Assembly (NCBI GenBank): GCA_002238555.1
Contig: MPMO01000023.1
Span: 1-63,615 of the forward strand
Source of the DNA: Caldilineaceae bacterium bin34
GTDB lineage: Bacteria; Chloroflexota; Anaerolineae; Caldilineales; Caldilineaceae
Direction of reading: 5' to 3'
Length of the DNA: 63,615 nt
Positions 37,246 to 45,268 of the stretch are shown piece after piece. The position numbers were made by a program, and so were the translations under genes. Position 1 is the first letter of the stretch. Each line of letters opens with the position of its first letter. The notes beneath the pieces are model-generated. The model did not search any database. It saw only the letters and a list, made by a program, of their open reading frames with translations, and was not told where the DNA came from.

Positions 37246-38481
37246 CTACGGGATCGCCCCTCCCCGTGCAGCAGCCCCTGTCCCACGGGCCGGAACGGGC
37301 ACGGACGGAAGCCCCGCCCGCACCAAGATGTTGATCGCCGCATTGTGATCGGCGTTCAGGGCCCAGCCGCAGGCCTGACAGGCAAACACCGCCTGCGACG
37401 GCCGGTTGGCCTGGCCGACATGTCCACACCGGCTGCAGGTCTGCGATGTGTACGCCGGATCGACCTTGACCACCTGCCCCGCCTTGTACGCGAGCTTGCG
37501 CTCCAGCTGCCCCCAGCCGGAGGCCAGGATGGCTCGGTTGAGCCCCGCCTTGGCCTTGACGTGGGTGCCTGGCTCTTCCCGGGTACCCTTGGCACTGGCC
37601 GTCATGCCCTTGGTGTTCAGGTCCTCCACGACCACGGTATGGGCCGTCTCCGCCAGCGTGCGGCTGGCCCGGTGGGTCGCGTCGTCCCGCTTGCGCTTGC
37701 GCGTGCGATGCAGCTTCTGCAATTGCCCGTTCACGCGCCGCCCGCGGTTCGACTGGGGCCGCTTGTCCTTGGGTCCCCAGCCCTGCTTGCGGCTCAGCTC
37801 CCGCTGCTTGCGCTTGATGTTGGCATCCAACTGGTCCGTGTCGGGCAGCGCGTACACGGTGCCCTCGCTGTCGGTGGCCTGCCCCACGTTGCGGTCCAGG
37901 CCGAGGGCGCCGTCTGTGGCACCCTGTCGCACCTGCTCCACAGGCACGGCGTAGCAAACATAGGCGTACCACTTGGGGTGCGGTTCCGTACCTTCCATGC
38001 GCACACGCACGGTCAGCGGCTGGCAGCCCGCGTACGGGTTCGATCCCGCCAGCCGCAGCCAGCCCACCTTGGGCACGCGCAGCCGGTCCCCGTCCATCCT
38101 GACGGCCTCGGGCATGGTGAAGGCCGGCACGGTGAAGTGCTTGGCCTTGAAGCGGGGCTTGCCCTCGGTTTGGGGATCCTTGAAGTATCGCTGGTAGGCG
38201 TCGGCCAGGTACTTCAGGCTGTAGCGCACGCAGGCAAACGGGTAGTCCTTCAGCCACGCGTGGTCCGGGTCGTTGCGCAGTTGGGTGAACCGCCGGCCCA
38301 AGGTGAAGAAGGTCGGAACGGGCTTGGGGCCAATCCTGTAGGCCTGCCACAGGCGAAAACGCCGCTCCTGGTCGGCCAGCATGTGGTTCCAGACATGGCG
38401 GCAGGCCCCGGCGATGGCCGTCAGCAGGATGCCGGTGGCGGCATCGCCCGGATACAGGCGCAGGCGCACCGTGCGGTGCAC
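37246..38481 (-). CDS. tnpB: TnpB RNA-guided nuclease (IS1341/TnpB family)
   Basis: About 411 aa. N-terminal VHRTVRLRLYPGDAATGILLTAI...CRHVWNHML matches the usual TnpB start, so the GTG at 38481 is chosen; a TACAAT at 38498-38503 fits as its -10. The RuvC site is intact: GLDRN (Asp near 197), VVVEDLNTKGM (Glu near 285) and NADHNAAINI (Asp near 377). A zinc ribbon CSRCG...CQACG lies between the last two. TnpB cuts DNA guided by an RNA from the 3' end of its own element. The TAG stop lies in a hairpin (GTAGGG/CCCTAT, 37235-37250), which could belong to such an RNA. Confidence 0.9.
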   Translation of the reverse strand: MHRTVRLRLYPGDAATGILLTAIAGACRHVWNHMLADQERRFRLWQAYRIGPKPVPTFFTLGRRFTQLRNDPDHAWLKDYPFACVRYSLKYLADAYQRYFKDPQTEGKPRFKAKHFTVPAFTMPEAVRMDGDRLRVPKVGWLRLAGSNPYAGCQPLTVRVRMEGTEPHPKWYAYVCYAVPVEQVRQGATDGALGLDRNVGQATDSEGTVYALPDTDQLDANIKRKQRELSRKQGWGPKDKRPQSNRGRRVNGQLQKLHRTRKRKRDDATHRASRTLAETAHTVVVEDLNTKGMTASAKGTREEPGTHVKAKAGLNRAILASGWGQLERKLAYKAGQVVKVDPAYTSQTCSRCGHVGQANRPSQAVFACQACGWALNADHNAAINILVRAGLPSVPVPARGTGAAARGGAIP

Positions 38482-38626
38482 GGTCTCCGGAGCCTCTATT
38501 GTAGGATGGTGGGTGTCGGGCACGAGAGATGCAATCTCTGTCCGGTGGAGAGTCCGGATGTCTGCCGGGCTCTCTTGTTTGCAGGATACCATTATGGCAC
38601 AGATGTACATGGTTGTGCCTGTCGCA

Positions 38627-38655
38627 CCGACTGCGTAGCCAGGTATATAAGCCCC
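38627..38655 (-). repeat. Right terminal inverted repeat of the TnpB element
   Basis: On the plus strand it reads CCGACTGCGTAG...TATATAAGCCCC and is the reverse complement of 37187-37215 with three mismatches. TATATAAG within it sits about 10 bp before the ATG of the next gene and may act as an outward -10 element. Confidence 0.85.
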
Positions 38656-38656
38656 C

Positions 38657-39826
38657 ATGCTTTCGGATTTGCGCATCACTGCCATTGAACCGCTGCAGGC
38701 CGACGCGGCCTGGGCCGCCTATACGTTCGTCAAGGTGGAGACGGACGACGGAATCACCGGTTACGCGGAGGTGACCGACTGGCGCATGCCGGCCGCCGTG
38801 GCTGGTGGCGTGCGGGACTTGTCCGCGGCCCTGATTGGTCGGAGCGCCTTGGCCATCGAGCAGCGTCTGCAGGATATGCACCGGCAGTCCTGTCAGGGTC
38901 CGGGCGGCGTTATCCAACGGTCGATTGCGGGGATTGAGTGCGCCCTGCTGGACATCAAGGGCAAGGCCCTGGGCGTGCCGGTTTACGAACTGCTGGGCGG
39001 CAAGGTGCGGGATCGGATTCGGCTCTACTGGTCCCACTGCGGCACCTACCGGGCCCGGTATCCGGAACTGTACGGCAAGCCCCTGAAGACCTACGCCGAT
39101 GTGGAGGCCCTGGGCCGGGAGGTGGTGGATCGCGGCTACACGGCCCTCAAGACCAACGTGGTCGTGCCCGGTGATCCGGCCCGGACCCTCAATACCTTTG
39201 ATGCCAAGGACATGGACTTCGTGGTGTCCTCGGTCGTGAAGCTGATCGAGGCCTTCAAGTGCGGTGCCAGCGAACGGTTCGACACGGCCCTGGACCTGAA
39301 CTTCCATTTCGACACCCTGGATGTCATTCGCATCGCCAAGGCCCTGGAGCCATACAAAATGCTGTGGCTTGAGGTGGACTCCTGGGAACCAAAAGTAATC
39401 CGGCAAATCACCGAATCAACATCCCTGCCGGTCTGTTCCGCCGAGAGCGTCAACACGGTGCGGGAGTACCAGCGGTTCCTGGACATCCGGGCGATGGACG
39501 TGGCGATGTTCGATCTCCCCTGGGCCGGCATGAGCGCCTGCCTGCAGATTGCGCGGGAGGCGGCCGTGAAAGAGATGCCGGTGGCTCCGCACAACTACTA
39601 CAGCCACCTGTCCACCTTTCAGAACGCACACATGTGTGCAGTGCTGCCCAACCTGAAGATCATGGAAACCGATGTCGACTCCTGCCCCTGGCGGGACGAG
39701 TACGTGACCGTGTTGCCGGACATTCGGGATGGCCACTTGACGGTGCCCGACACCCCGGGGTGGGGCACGGAGCTCAACGAGGCGGCGGTGGCCGCCCGTC
39801 CTTGGAAGGGCAACATTCCCTTCTGA
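38657..39826 (+). CDS. Enolase-superfamily enzyme (mandelate racemase/muconate lactonizing type)
   Basis: 389 aa. An N-terminal capping domain (WAAYTFVKVETDDGITGYAEV) precedes a TIM barrel with metal ligands LDLNFHF (Asp, about 212), WLEVDS (Glu, about 238) and SAESVN (Glu, about 263), a basic residue in ALKTN (Lys, about 164) and APHNYYSHL (His, about 311). It probably abstracts a proton alpha to a carboxylate of a sugar acid; substrate unknown. The gene's original ribosome site (AAGGAG at 37164-37169) is now on the other side of the TnpB element; only the ATG was restored by the target duplication. A decayed copy lies at 40863-41262. Confidence 0.85.
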   Translation: MLSDLRITAIEPLQADAAWAAYTFVKVETDDGITGYAEVTDWRMPAAVAGGVRDLSAALIGRSALAIEQRLQDMHRQSCQGPGGVIQRSIAGIECALLDIKGKALGVPVYELLGGKVRDRIRLYWSHCGTYRARYPELYGKPLKTYADVEALGREVVDRGYTALKTNVVVPGDPARTLNTFDAKDMDFVVSSVVKLIEAFKCGASERFDTALDLNFHFDTLDVIRIAKALEPYKMLWLEVDSWEPKVIRQITESTSLPVCSAESVNTVREYQRFLDIRAMDVAMFDLPWAGMSACLQIAREAAVKEMPVAPHNYYSHLSTFQNAHMCAVLPNLKIMETDVDSCPWRDEYVTVLPDIRDGHLTVPDTPGWGTELNEAAVAARPWKGNIPF

Positions 39827-40009
39827 CCAGCGGTGGCCGCCGAATGACTGTGCCGGCGGGACAAACCCAGAAAAGTGGCGCTCGTCGCGGCCATGCGCAA
39901 GTTGCTCCTCATCCTGAACGCAGTGATCCGGGCCCCCTTAACCGAACCGCATGCTCCAGGCTGGCGAGGCTTGCCATTCAACACAGTTGCGCAACAGTTC
40001 ATCCAAAAT

Positions 40010-40402
40010 CTACCGGCCCATGATCGGCAGCGGCTTGACATGTTCTTGTAGCCACATGCGAAGCTCCTCAAAGCGGAACGTGTTGGTCTCGAAGCGCTTC
40101 ATGAAGAATCGGTGGGCTTCATTGTTGTCGCAATCGATGAAACTGCCGTTCTTGCGGAGGAAGACATCAGTGGCGTAGAAGGCGGTCCGCTTGTTTCCGT
40201 CCAGAAATGGGTGGTTCATCGCGAGGCTTTCCATGAGGGCTGCTGCCTCCTCGATGAGCGTATCGTAGTAGCCGATCTGCGGGCGCATGACGGCGGCGGC
40301 CAACGCGCCCGTATCGCGGATACCCGGCATGCCGCCGAACTCGTGGACCGCGGCATCGTGCATGACAACGACTTCCTCCAGCGTCAAGTAATCCCAGCTC
40401 AC
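40010..40402 (-). CDS. doc: Doc-type (Fic/Doc) toxin
   Basis: 130 aa. Doc phosphorylates EF-Tu in the P1 system. The Fic/Doc motif is NHPFLDGNKRTAF (HxFxDGNKR, about residues 63-75), with N-terminal LTLEEVVVMHDAAVHEFGG typical of Doc. Overlaps the upstream antitoxin gene by 4 bp, the usual antitoxin-then-toxin order. Confidence 0.9.
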   Translation of the reverse strand: MSWDYLTLEEVVVMHDAAVHEFGGMPGIRDTGALAAAVMRPQIGYYDTLIEEAAALMESLAMNHPFLDGNKRTAFYATDVFLRKNGSFIDCDNNEAHRFFMKRFETNTFRFEELRMWLQEHVKPLPIMGR

Positions 40403-40629
40403 GAGTCGGCGAGGAGTTTACCGAGGCGACGGTTACGCTCGAGACTTGCCCTGAAATGGGCTATCACCTCGGGACGCACTCTCCCCTGCGCCCTGGATTC
40501 CATGTAGCTGCTCATGGCGTCTTCCAGCACGGACTGAAAGTGGCGTCCTTCATGCTTGGCAATCGCCCTCATCCCAGCCAGCAGATCCGGTGACGCTTGA
40601 CTGGAGAACTTGATTCGCTTGGCGGCCAT
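40399..40629 (-). CDS. Putative antitoxin of the Doc pair
   Basis: 76 aa, basic N-terminus MAAKRIKFSSQASPDLLAGMRAIAKHEGRHFQSVLEDAMSSYMES, which resembles a ribbon-helix-helix DNA-binding antitoxin, then a C-terminal helix that could cover the toxin. The ATG at 40629 has GGAGGG 5-6 nt upstream. It lies 53 bp downstream of a perfect 20-bp palindrome that is likely its own operator. Confidence 0.75.
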   Translation of the reverse strand: MAAKRIKFSSQASPDLLAGMRAIAKHEGRHFQSVLEDAMSSYMESRAQGRVRPEVIAHFRASLERNRRLGKLLADS

Positions 40630-40681
40630 GCGTTCCCTCCTCATTTATGTTGGTGCTATTTTCCGGCCGGGTAGGCAGAAA

Positions 40682-40701
40682 CGTCAAGATATATCTTGAC
40701 G
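40682..40701 (-). promoter_or_regulatory. Palindromic operator/promoter of the Doc toxin-antitoxin operon
   Basis: CGTCAAGATATATCTTGACG is a perfect 20-bp palindrome. Its minus-strand half supplies TTGACG as a -35, and GAAAAT 18 bp further on can serve as -10. A repressor bound here would block the promoter, as expected for antitoxin autoregulation. Confidence 0.7.
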
Positions 40702-40862
40702 CACGTGGGTTACGAGTGCTCGGTCACGCCGCCAAGTTGAACAGTTGGAAGGGTTTGTACGGCAGGGAGCCGGTTGTTTGGCTTCGCTCCCCAAACCCAT
40801 GTCCGTATGAACACGTCAACCAAGCCGCGATGTACGGTTCGTGTGGGCGATACATCCCGAAG

Positions 40863-41262
40863 CGTGCACAGCATGAGAGGGTGGATCAGGGCTACACGGT
40901 CCTCAAGACCATATGGTTGTGCCGGGCGAGTCGGCTCGGACACCCTCGATACGATGCACTTGGCGATGTTCGATTTGTCCTGGGCCGGCTGCGTGCCTGC
41001 CTGCAGATTGTGCAGGTGGTGGCCGTGAAGGAGATGCCGGTGTTCGCACCCCCCTACTACAGCTGTTCATCCACCTTCCCAAATGCCCACATGTGTGCGG
41101 TGCTGACCAACTTGAAGATCATGGAGACCGATGTTGATCCTGTTCCCGGTGGGACGAGTACGTGACCGTGCTGTCCGATACCGGGCTGGGGCCCGGAGCT
41201 CAACGAGGCGGCACTGGCCGCCCGTCCCTGGCAGGGCAACATCCCGTTCTTGGCCAGTGGCG
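40863..41262 (+). pseudogene. Decayed, internally deleted copy of the enolase-superfamily gene
   Basis: Segments match the intact gene at 38657-39826 in order: GYTVLKT (intact GYTALKT), then after a large deletion the parts corresponding to AMFDLPWAG, CLQIAREAAVKEMPV, NAHMCAVLPNLKIMETDVD and AARPWKGNIPF. Frameshifts and a missing centre, including the metal-binding region, show it is dead. It ends 27 bp before a tRNA promoter. Confidence 0.85.
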
Positions 41263-41288
41263 GCCGGGAGAACGGACAGGGGCATGCT

Positions 41289-41317
41289 TTGACTCCGGGT
41301 ACTGCCCTCTGTAAAAT
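41289..41317 (+). promoter_or_regulatory. Promoter of the tRNA-Ala pair
   Basis: TTGACT (41289-41294), a 17-bp spacer and TAAAAT (41312-41317), ending 16 bp before the first tRNA. Confidence 0.75.
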
Positions 41318-41333
41318 CGCCTTCCCAAATCGA

Positions 41334-41406
41334 GGGGCTTTAGCTCAGTTGGGAGAGCGCCACAATGGCATTGTGGAGGTCATGGGTTCAAGTCCCATAA
41401 GCTCCA
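41334..41406 (+). tRNA. tRNA-Ala (GGC)
   Basis: A 73-nt cloverleaf: acceptor GGGGCTT/AAGCTCC, D-stem GCTC/GAGC, anticodon stem CCACA/TGTGG with loop ATGGCAT (anticodon GGC), T-arm ATGGG/CCCAT with TTCAAGT. Discriminator A, CCA not encoded. Confidence 0.95.
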
Positions 41407-41431
41407 TTCGGATACGCCGACGCATCGGCAC

Positions 41432-41504
41432 GGGGCTGTAGCTCAGTTGGGAGAGCGCCACAATCGCACTGTGGAGGCCGGGGGTTCGAGTCCCCCCAGC
41501 TCCA
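41432..41504 (+). tRNA. tRNA-Ala (CGC)
   Basis: 73 nt: acceptor GGGGCTG/CAGCTCC, anticodon stem CCACA/TGTGG with loop ATCGCAC (anticodon CGC), T-loop TTCGAGT. It follows the first tRNA-Ala by 25 bp, and an integrase fragment begins shortly downstream. Confidence 0.95.
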
Positions 41505-41622
41505 CCTTGGTTGAGTTCCCACAGCAGACCAAACAGGGCCAAATGGCCCGCGCCGCCGACCGGAATCTCCTCCGGTCGGTTTCGCGTGGTGCCGCTGAGT
41601 ACCCAATAATCCCGTTTGTCGC

Positions 41623-41883
41623 GTGGTACAAACCGGGGGTACAACACAGGTGGGCAAGCTGACGGTGGCCCGTATCAAGGGGTTGACCGAGCCGGACCGA
41701 TACGCTGACGGCAACACATTAGTATCTGCGGATCGCATCCGGTGGCAGCAAGCAATGGGTGCAAAGGCTTGCCGTGAACGGCAAGCGCCGGGACTTGGGG
41801 GTGGGGGCATGGCCCGTCGTTTCGTTGGCCCAGGCACGGCAGAAGGCCAACCTGAGCTACTGGATCTACTGCCACAACCTTGA
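41623..41883 (+). pseudogene. Tyrosine-integrase N-terminal fragment (arm-binding domain), frameshifted
   Basis: The first frame reads GKLTVARIKGLTEPDRYADGNTL. After one extra base near 41722 the next frame continues YLRIASGGSKQWVQRLAVNGKRRDLGVGAWPVVSLAQARQKA. Joined, this is the DUF4102 arm-DNA-binding domain of P4-type phage/island integrases. The catalytic domain is absent. Position just downstream of tRNA-Ala is the classical attachment site of such islands. Confidence 0.85.
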
Positions 41884-42553
41884 CCGTCCCTCTACGGACA
41901 CACGTACGGGCCACCCACGAGCCTGTGTACATTGCTGTACATTGCCAACGGTTGACAACTGCGACAGGGCATCGAGACTAGCGTTGATTTCGGCCAGTTC
42001 CGGCCAAAACGGGCGTTCCGGTGCGGTTCAGGACCTCGGCCAACTGGCGGAACGTGGCCGGCTTGAGATGCGCAACATGCGATTGGTACGCTTAACCCGC
42101 GGTTGGGAGCCTGTTTTTCCATCCTATGGTTTGGACACATTGTGAGGCCTGAGCCGGTGTGCCGTGCCGGTGCGGGGGCCGTGTTCAGGGTCCGGCCAGC
42201 CCCGATTCGAGAGGGGGTGCGCGCAGCCACAGGCATTGGCGCGCGGACGGCCTGTTTGGCCAACCTGAGTACCAGGGGTGCCGACTTCGCCTGTGCCCCC
42301 ACTGAATCATGCTGTGTCCGCGGCGAGTCCAATTGGATTCGCCTCAATTGGACTGATAGCATCTTTAATGCCAAAAGCACTCACAATGCCCGTGTTCTCT
42401 ATGGAGTGAAGCCTGTATCCTTGTTCTTTTGATCAAACACGGTGGTACCTATTGCCCGGTAACTGCACTTATCACGCACGGTGAGAGTGTGCGGACCGTT
42501 GACATATATCGTGTATCAATAGGGCTGCATTGTCCGACAACAGGGAGCAAACC
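41884..42553. other. Gene-free region with an IS relic
   Basis: No intact gene. It contains the transposon end relic at 42124-42250. A TTGACA at 42499-42504 upstream of the next gene could be a -35, but no -10 at 16-18 bp is seen. Confidence 0.4.
42124..42250 (+). mobile_element. Relic of the right end of the IS at 61978-63480
   Basis: TATGGTTTGGACACATTnTGAGGCCTGA followed by GTGTTCAGGGnCCGG, AGCCCCG and TTCGAGAGGGGGTGCGCG matches, in order, the reverse complement of 63340-63480 with scattered substitutions. The rest of the element is gone, so this is an old insertion of the same IS type. Confidence 0.75.
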
Positions 42554-43075
42554 ATGACCGCCTGCACCTTCAGCTATTGGTGGCAAAACCTCAAGACCGG
42601 CGAATCCCGCCTGTACACCTGCGGCTGCCCCACCCTGCCCTGCCTGAAGCCGCGCCGCCGCGGACCGGACGGATTGCGCGGCTTGCTGGGACTGCCTCGG
42701 GCCGACGGCTGGCCGGCCAACCCGCGGGGGTATGCCCACGGTGTTACCACCGACAAACCGATCTGTTGGGATTGCACCGAGCCGGTTGCCTACGTCAGGC
42801 TGGTCGGCCCGGATTGGGACCTGGCCCAAGTCTGCGAAGACTGCTTCGCGGACAGGCTGGCCGCGGCCGATGCCGAACGGGAAACCGAAATCCGGGATGC
42901 TGTCGCCAGCGGCCATGTCCGGGACACGACGGCCCGCAAGGCCTGGACCTGCGAGCTGTGCGGGGAGCAGATACCGCCCGGCAGCCGCTACCGGCGAGTG
43001 ACGGTGAAGACCTGGGATGACCGGTTTCACCGCTACCCGACCTGCAACTCGTGCGGGACGGCCAGGACGCCCTGA
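42554..43075 (+). CDS. Cys-rich protein of unknown function
   Basis: 173 aa. Several Cys pairs (CGCPTLPC, CWDC, CEDC, CELCGEQIPPGSRYRR, CNSCG) suggest two or three zinc knuckles; the last resembles PARP-type or treble-clef zinc fingers. No family is recognised. The ATG at 42554 has GGGAGC about 6 nt upstream. It is probably a small nucleic-acid- or protein-binding protein of the island. Confidence 0.65.
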   Translation: MTACTFSYWWQNLKTGESRLYTCGCPTLPCLKPRRRGPDGLRGLLGLPRADGWPANPRGYAHGVTTDKPICWDCTEPVAYVRLVGPDWDLAQVCEDCFADRLAAADAERETEIRDAVASGHVRDTTARKAWTCELCGEQIPPGSRYRRVTVKTWDDRFHRYPTCNSCGTARTP

Positions 43076-43528
43076 CTGACCCCAACTATCAGACCAAACA
43101 AGAAGTACCACCATGACTGTTTTCGGGCCATTCCCCGGAGTGCCATGGGGCGCAGGCCCCTTGAATCCGTCCGTGTGGCCAATCCTAGGAGTACTGTTTC
43201 GGGCTTGCCGGCCCAGATTCGGCGCTCGTCGGCTTTGCGCGACCTGGGCAATGAGATTGCACGCGCAGAGGTTGCCTCTTCAGCAGTTCGAGGACCACTT
43301 GCCACGGTGTTGCACGCAGTGGTGACAGCGGATGTCATACCTCACCCAACCTCCAGGTGAAGCCTCACGATGAGGATGTATTTGGCATAGGCCCATGCCT
43401 ATGCCAAATGATGTCCGACTGCCTCCCTCCTCATCTCAAGTTGTCCCAACGGAAAGTTGGCTGCACGGGGCACACTCGCCTACCCGGACAGCCCCAATCC
43501 TGGGCGCGGTCACCGCCCAGGCGTTGAA
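43076..43528. other. Intergenic region with a perfect hairpin
   Basis: 453 bp between convergent genes (Cys-rich protein and permease). No gene is supported. The only structure is the hairpin at 43380-43409. Confidence 0.4.
43380..43409. repeat. Perfect 13-bp inverted repeat
   Basis: ATTTGGCATAGGC and GCCTATGCCAAAT (43380-43392, 43397-43409) flank a 4-base loop. It lies between convergent genes and could end transcription in both directions, but neither side has a T-run. Confidence 0.5.
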
Positions 43529-45268
43529 TCAGGCGCTGCCCTCGACCTGGACCGTGACGATATCCACACCGTGGAACTTCTGGTGGCGCACAGCCGCGGC
43601 ATGGTGCCTCAACAGCCGGAGCGAAAGCTGATCGAATGTTGGTATGGAGGCCTCGTCGGCCAGATACGCCAGTTGGTCCTCGACGTTCTCCTGTCGCGTC
43701 GTGGCGACAAACTCCAGTTCCACCATCGTCCCCTGCGGCCGTGCGTCAATGATCAGGCGCGGAGGCTCCGCTTCCTCGGCATAGTCCTCCTGCATCTGCA
43801 GGCTGGCAAGCGCTTCTTCACCAGCGGCGCGCAGCCTCAGCGTGGAGGTCTCGTTCCATCCGAGCCTGGTGGCCACCCGGGTAAGGAACGCATCGATCGC
43901 GGGGAGCGAGGCTATGTCCAGCGTGGCCTCGAGGCGCGAGCGGTGCCGGTTAACCGCTTCGAGCAGGAGTGTCATTCCGATCGCAACCACAGCCCCGATC
44001 GTGACCCCATAATCGAGCAGTCCGCCCATCTCGTCGCCGAAGAGGTCCTGCATGATGGAGTGATTGTGAAGTCCCAAGCCCAAGGCGCTGGTGAGTGCGA
44101 CCACCAGCACGCGCTTGGGGTCGAGGCCGTCGCGCAGGATCGTCTGCCAGCCGCTGACGAAGAGCATCCCCATGGCGAGCATCAGGTAGGCGCCCAACAC
44201 GGGCCCGGGGATCGTCAGCAGGACGGCGGCGAGTTTCGAGAAGAGGGCCAGCACTACCATGACGAGCGCCACGCCGAACCCGACTCGGCGTGCAGCGATT
44301 CCGGTGAGGTTGATCAGCGAGAGGCTGAATGAGGAATAGGCCATTGGGGGCAGCGTCCCCGCGAGGCCGGCGAACAGCGTGCCAATGCCGTTGACGCTAA
44401 CCATGCCCTGTATCTGGCGGAAATCGACCGCTCGCGGCCGTCGCCTGGATCCCTGCTGGATCGCAACGCCGTCGCTGATGGTCTTGATCCCGATCACAAG
44501 CGTGAGAATCGCGAACGAAGGCAGGTACGCCCAGAACTCCTTGCCGAACGTGAGATCGAGGCTCAAAGCCGGTGCCTCGGGGATGCCAAACCAACGGGCG
44601 CTGGCGATTTGGTCCCCGGTGATCAGACCGAAGGCCGCGGCCACAGCGCATCCGGCCAGGATGCCGATGAACGGCCCGGCCAGACGCCAGGGTCCGTTGG
44701 CCCGCAGGGTCACGATCACCAGGACCAGGAGCGTCATGCCCGCAATCGCCGGCCCGGCGACAGGGGGCGCCCCCGCCGGCAGGTCCTGAACGCTGTCGAA
44801 TGCGATGGGCAGCACGCTGACGGCAATCAGCATGGTCACCGTCCCCGTGACGACCGGCGTAAAGATTCGGCGCAGCGTTGGCAACCACCGGGCGAGCGCA
44901 ACCTGGATCGCGCAGCAGACGACCACCAGGCTCGCGAACGTCGCTGGTCCGGCCGAGGTAACGGTCGCCACCATGATCCCGATGAAGAGCGCCGCGGGGC
45001 AGGTGAGCACAATATGGCCTGCGCCGAACCGCCAGAACTGGAACGCTTGCAACGCTGTGATTGCCGCGCTGATCAGCAGGGCGGCGAAGACGCTCCAGGT
45101 CAGGTAGATGTCGTCGAGCCCGGCGGAACGGACCGCGATGGCCACGTTCAGCACCGTCGGCGCAAGCACGAGCGCGGCACCCTGGAATCCGACAACCAAC
45201 GCGGTCGCCGGCGGACAGGCCTCCTCGGGTTCAAGTCGGATGGGCTGGTCGTTGTTTCCGGCAGTCAA
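43529..45268 (-). CDS. NCS2-type nucleobase permease fused to an ATPase-like (RsbW-like) domain
   Basis: 579 aa. Residues about 20-440 form 12-14 membrane helices with NCS2 (xanthine/uracil permease) traits: the IYLTWSVFAALLISAAITALQAFQ opening, PVVTGTVTMLIAVSV, NGIGTLFAGLAGTLPPMAYSSF. The last about 125 residues (IDAFLTRVATRLGWNETSTLRLRAAGEEALASL...) look like a GHKL/anti-sigma-factor type ATPase fold, with the N-box-like GEEALASL. This would be a transporter-signalling fusion; the domain call is inference. The TTG start overlaps the Fic stop and has GGAGG 7 nt upstream, so it is coupled to the Fic gene. Confidence 0.7.
   Translation of the reverse strand: MTAGNNDQPIRLEPEEACPPATALVVGFQGAALVLAPTVLNVAIAVRSAGLDDIYLTWSVFAALLISAAITALQAFQFWRFGAGHIVLTCPAALFIGIMVATVTSAGPATFASLVVVCCAIQVALARWLPTLRRIFTPVVTGTVTMLIAVSVLPIAFDSVQDLPAGAPPVAGPAIAGMTLLVLVIVTLRANGPWRLAGPFIGILAGCAVAAAFGLITGDQIASARWFGIPEAPALSLDLTFGKEFWAYLPSFAILTLVIGIKTISDGVAIQQGSRRRPRAVDFRQIQGMVSVNGIGTLFAGLAGTLPPMAYSSFSLSLINLTGIAARRVGFGVALVMVVLALFSKLAAVLLTIPGPVLGAYLMLAMGMLFVSGWQTILRDGLDPKRVLVVALTSALGLGLHNHSIMQDLFGDEMGGLLDYGVTIGAVVAIGMTLLLEAVNRHRSRLEATLDIASLPAIDAFLTRVATRLGWNETSTLRLRAAGEEALASLQMQEDYAEEAEPPRLIIDARPQGTMVELEFVATTRQENVEDQLAYLADEASIPTFDQLSLRLLRHHAAAVRHQKFHGVDIVTVQVEGSA

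Larger units (their letters stand above)
37187..38655 (-). mobile_element. 1469-bp TnpB-carrying element with terminal inverted repeats and 8-bp target duplication
   Basis: The ends are 29-bp inverted repeats (37187-37215 and 38627-38655; 26 of 29 match), both beginning GGG and containing CTACGCAGTCGG. The element is flanked by the direct repeat CATGCTTT (37179-37186 and 38656-38663). Inverted repeats plus an 8-bp duplication are typical of DDE-type transposons (ISL3- or IS1595-like) and absent from IS200/IS605/IS607. Yet the only gene inside is tnpB; no DDE or serine/Tyr transposase is present, so movement would need help in trans. The insertion lies in codons 1-3 of the downstream enolase-superfamily gene, and the duplication restores its ATG. 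Confidence 0.85.

Noticed and set aside
37226..39406. Long minus-strand frame spanning TnpB and the enolase-superfamily gene
   Set aside because: Different frame from TnpB and crosses the transposon end; a shadow frame.
42481..42530. TTGACA with TATCAAT as a promoter of the Cys-rich gene
   Set aside because: Spacing is only about 10 bp, too short for a sigma-70 promoter.
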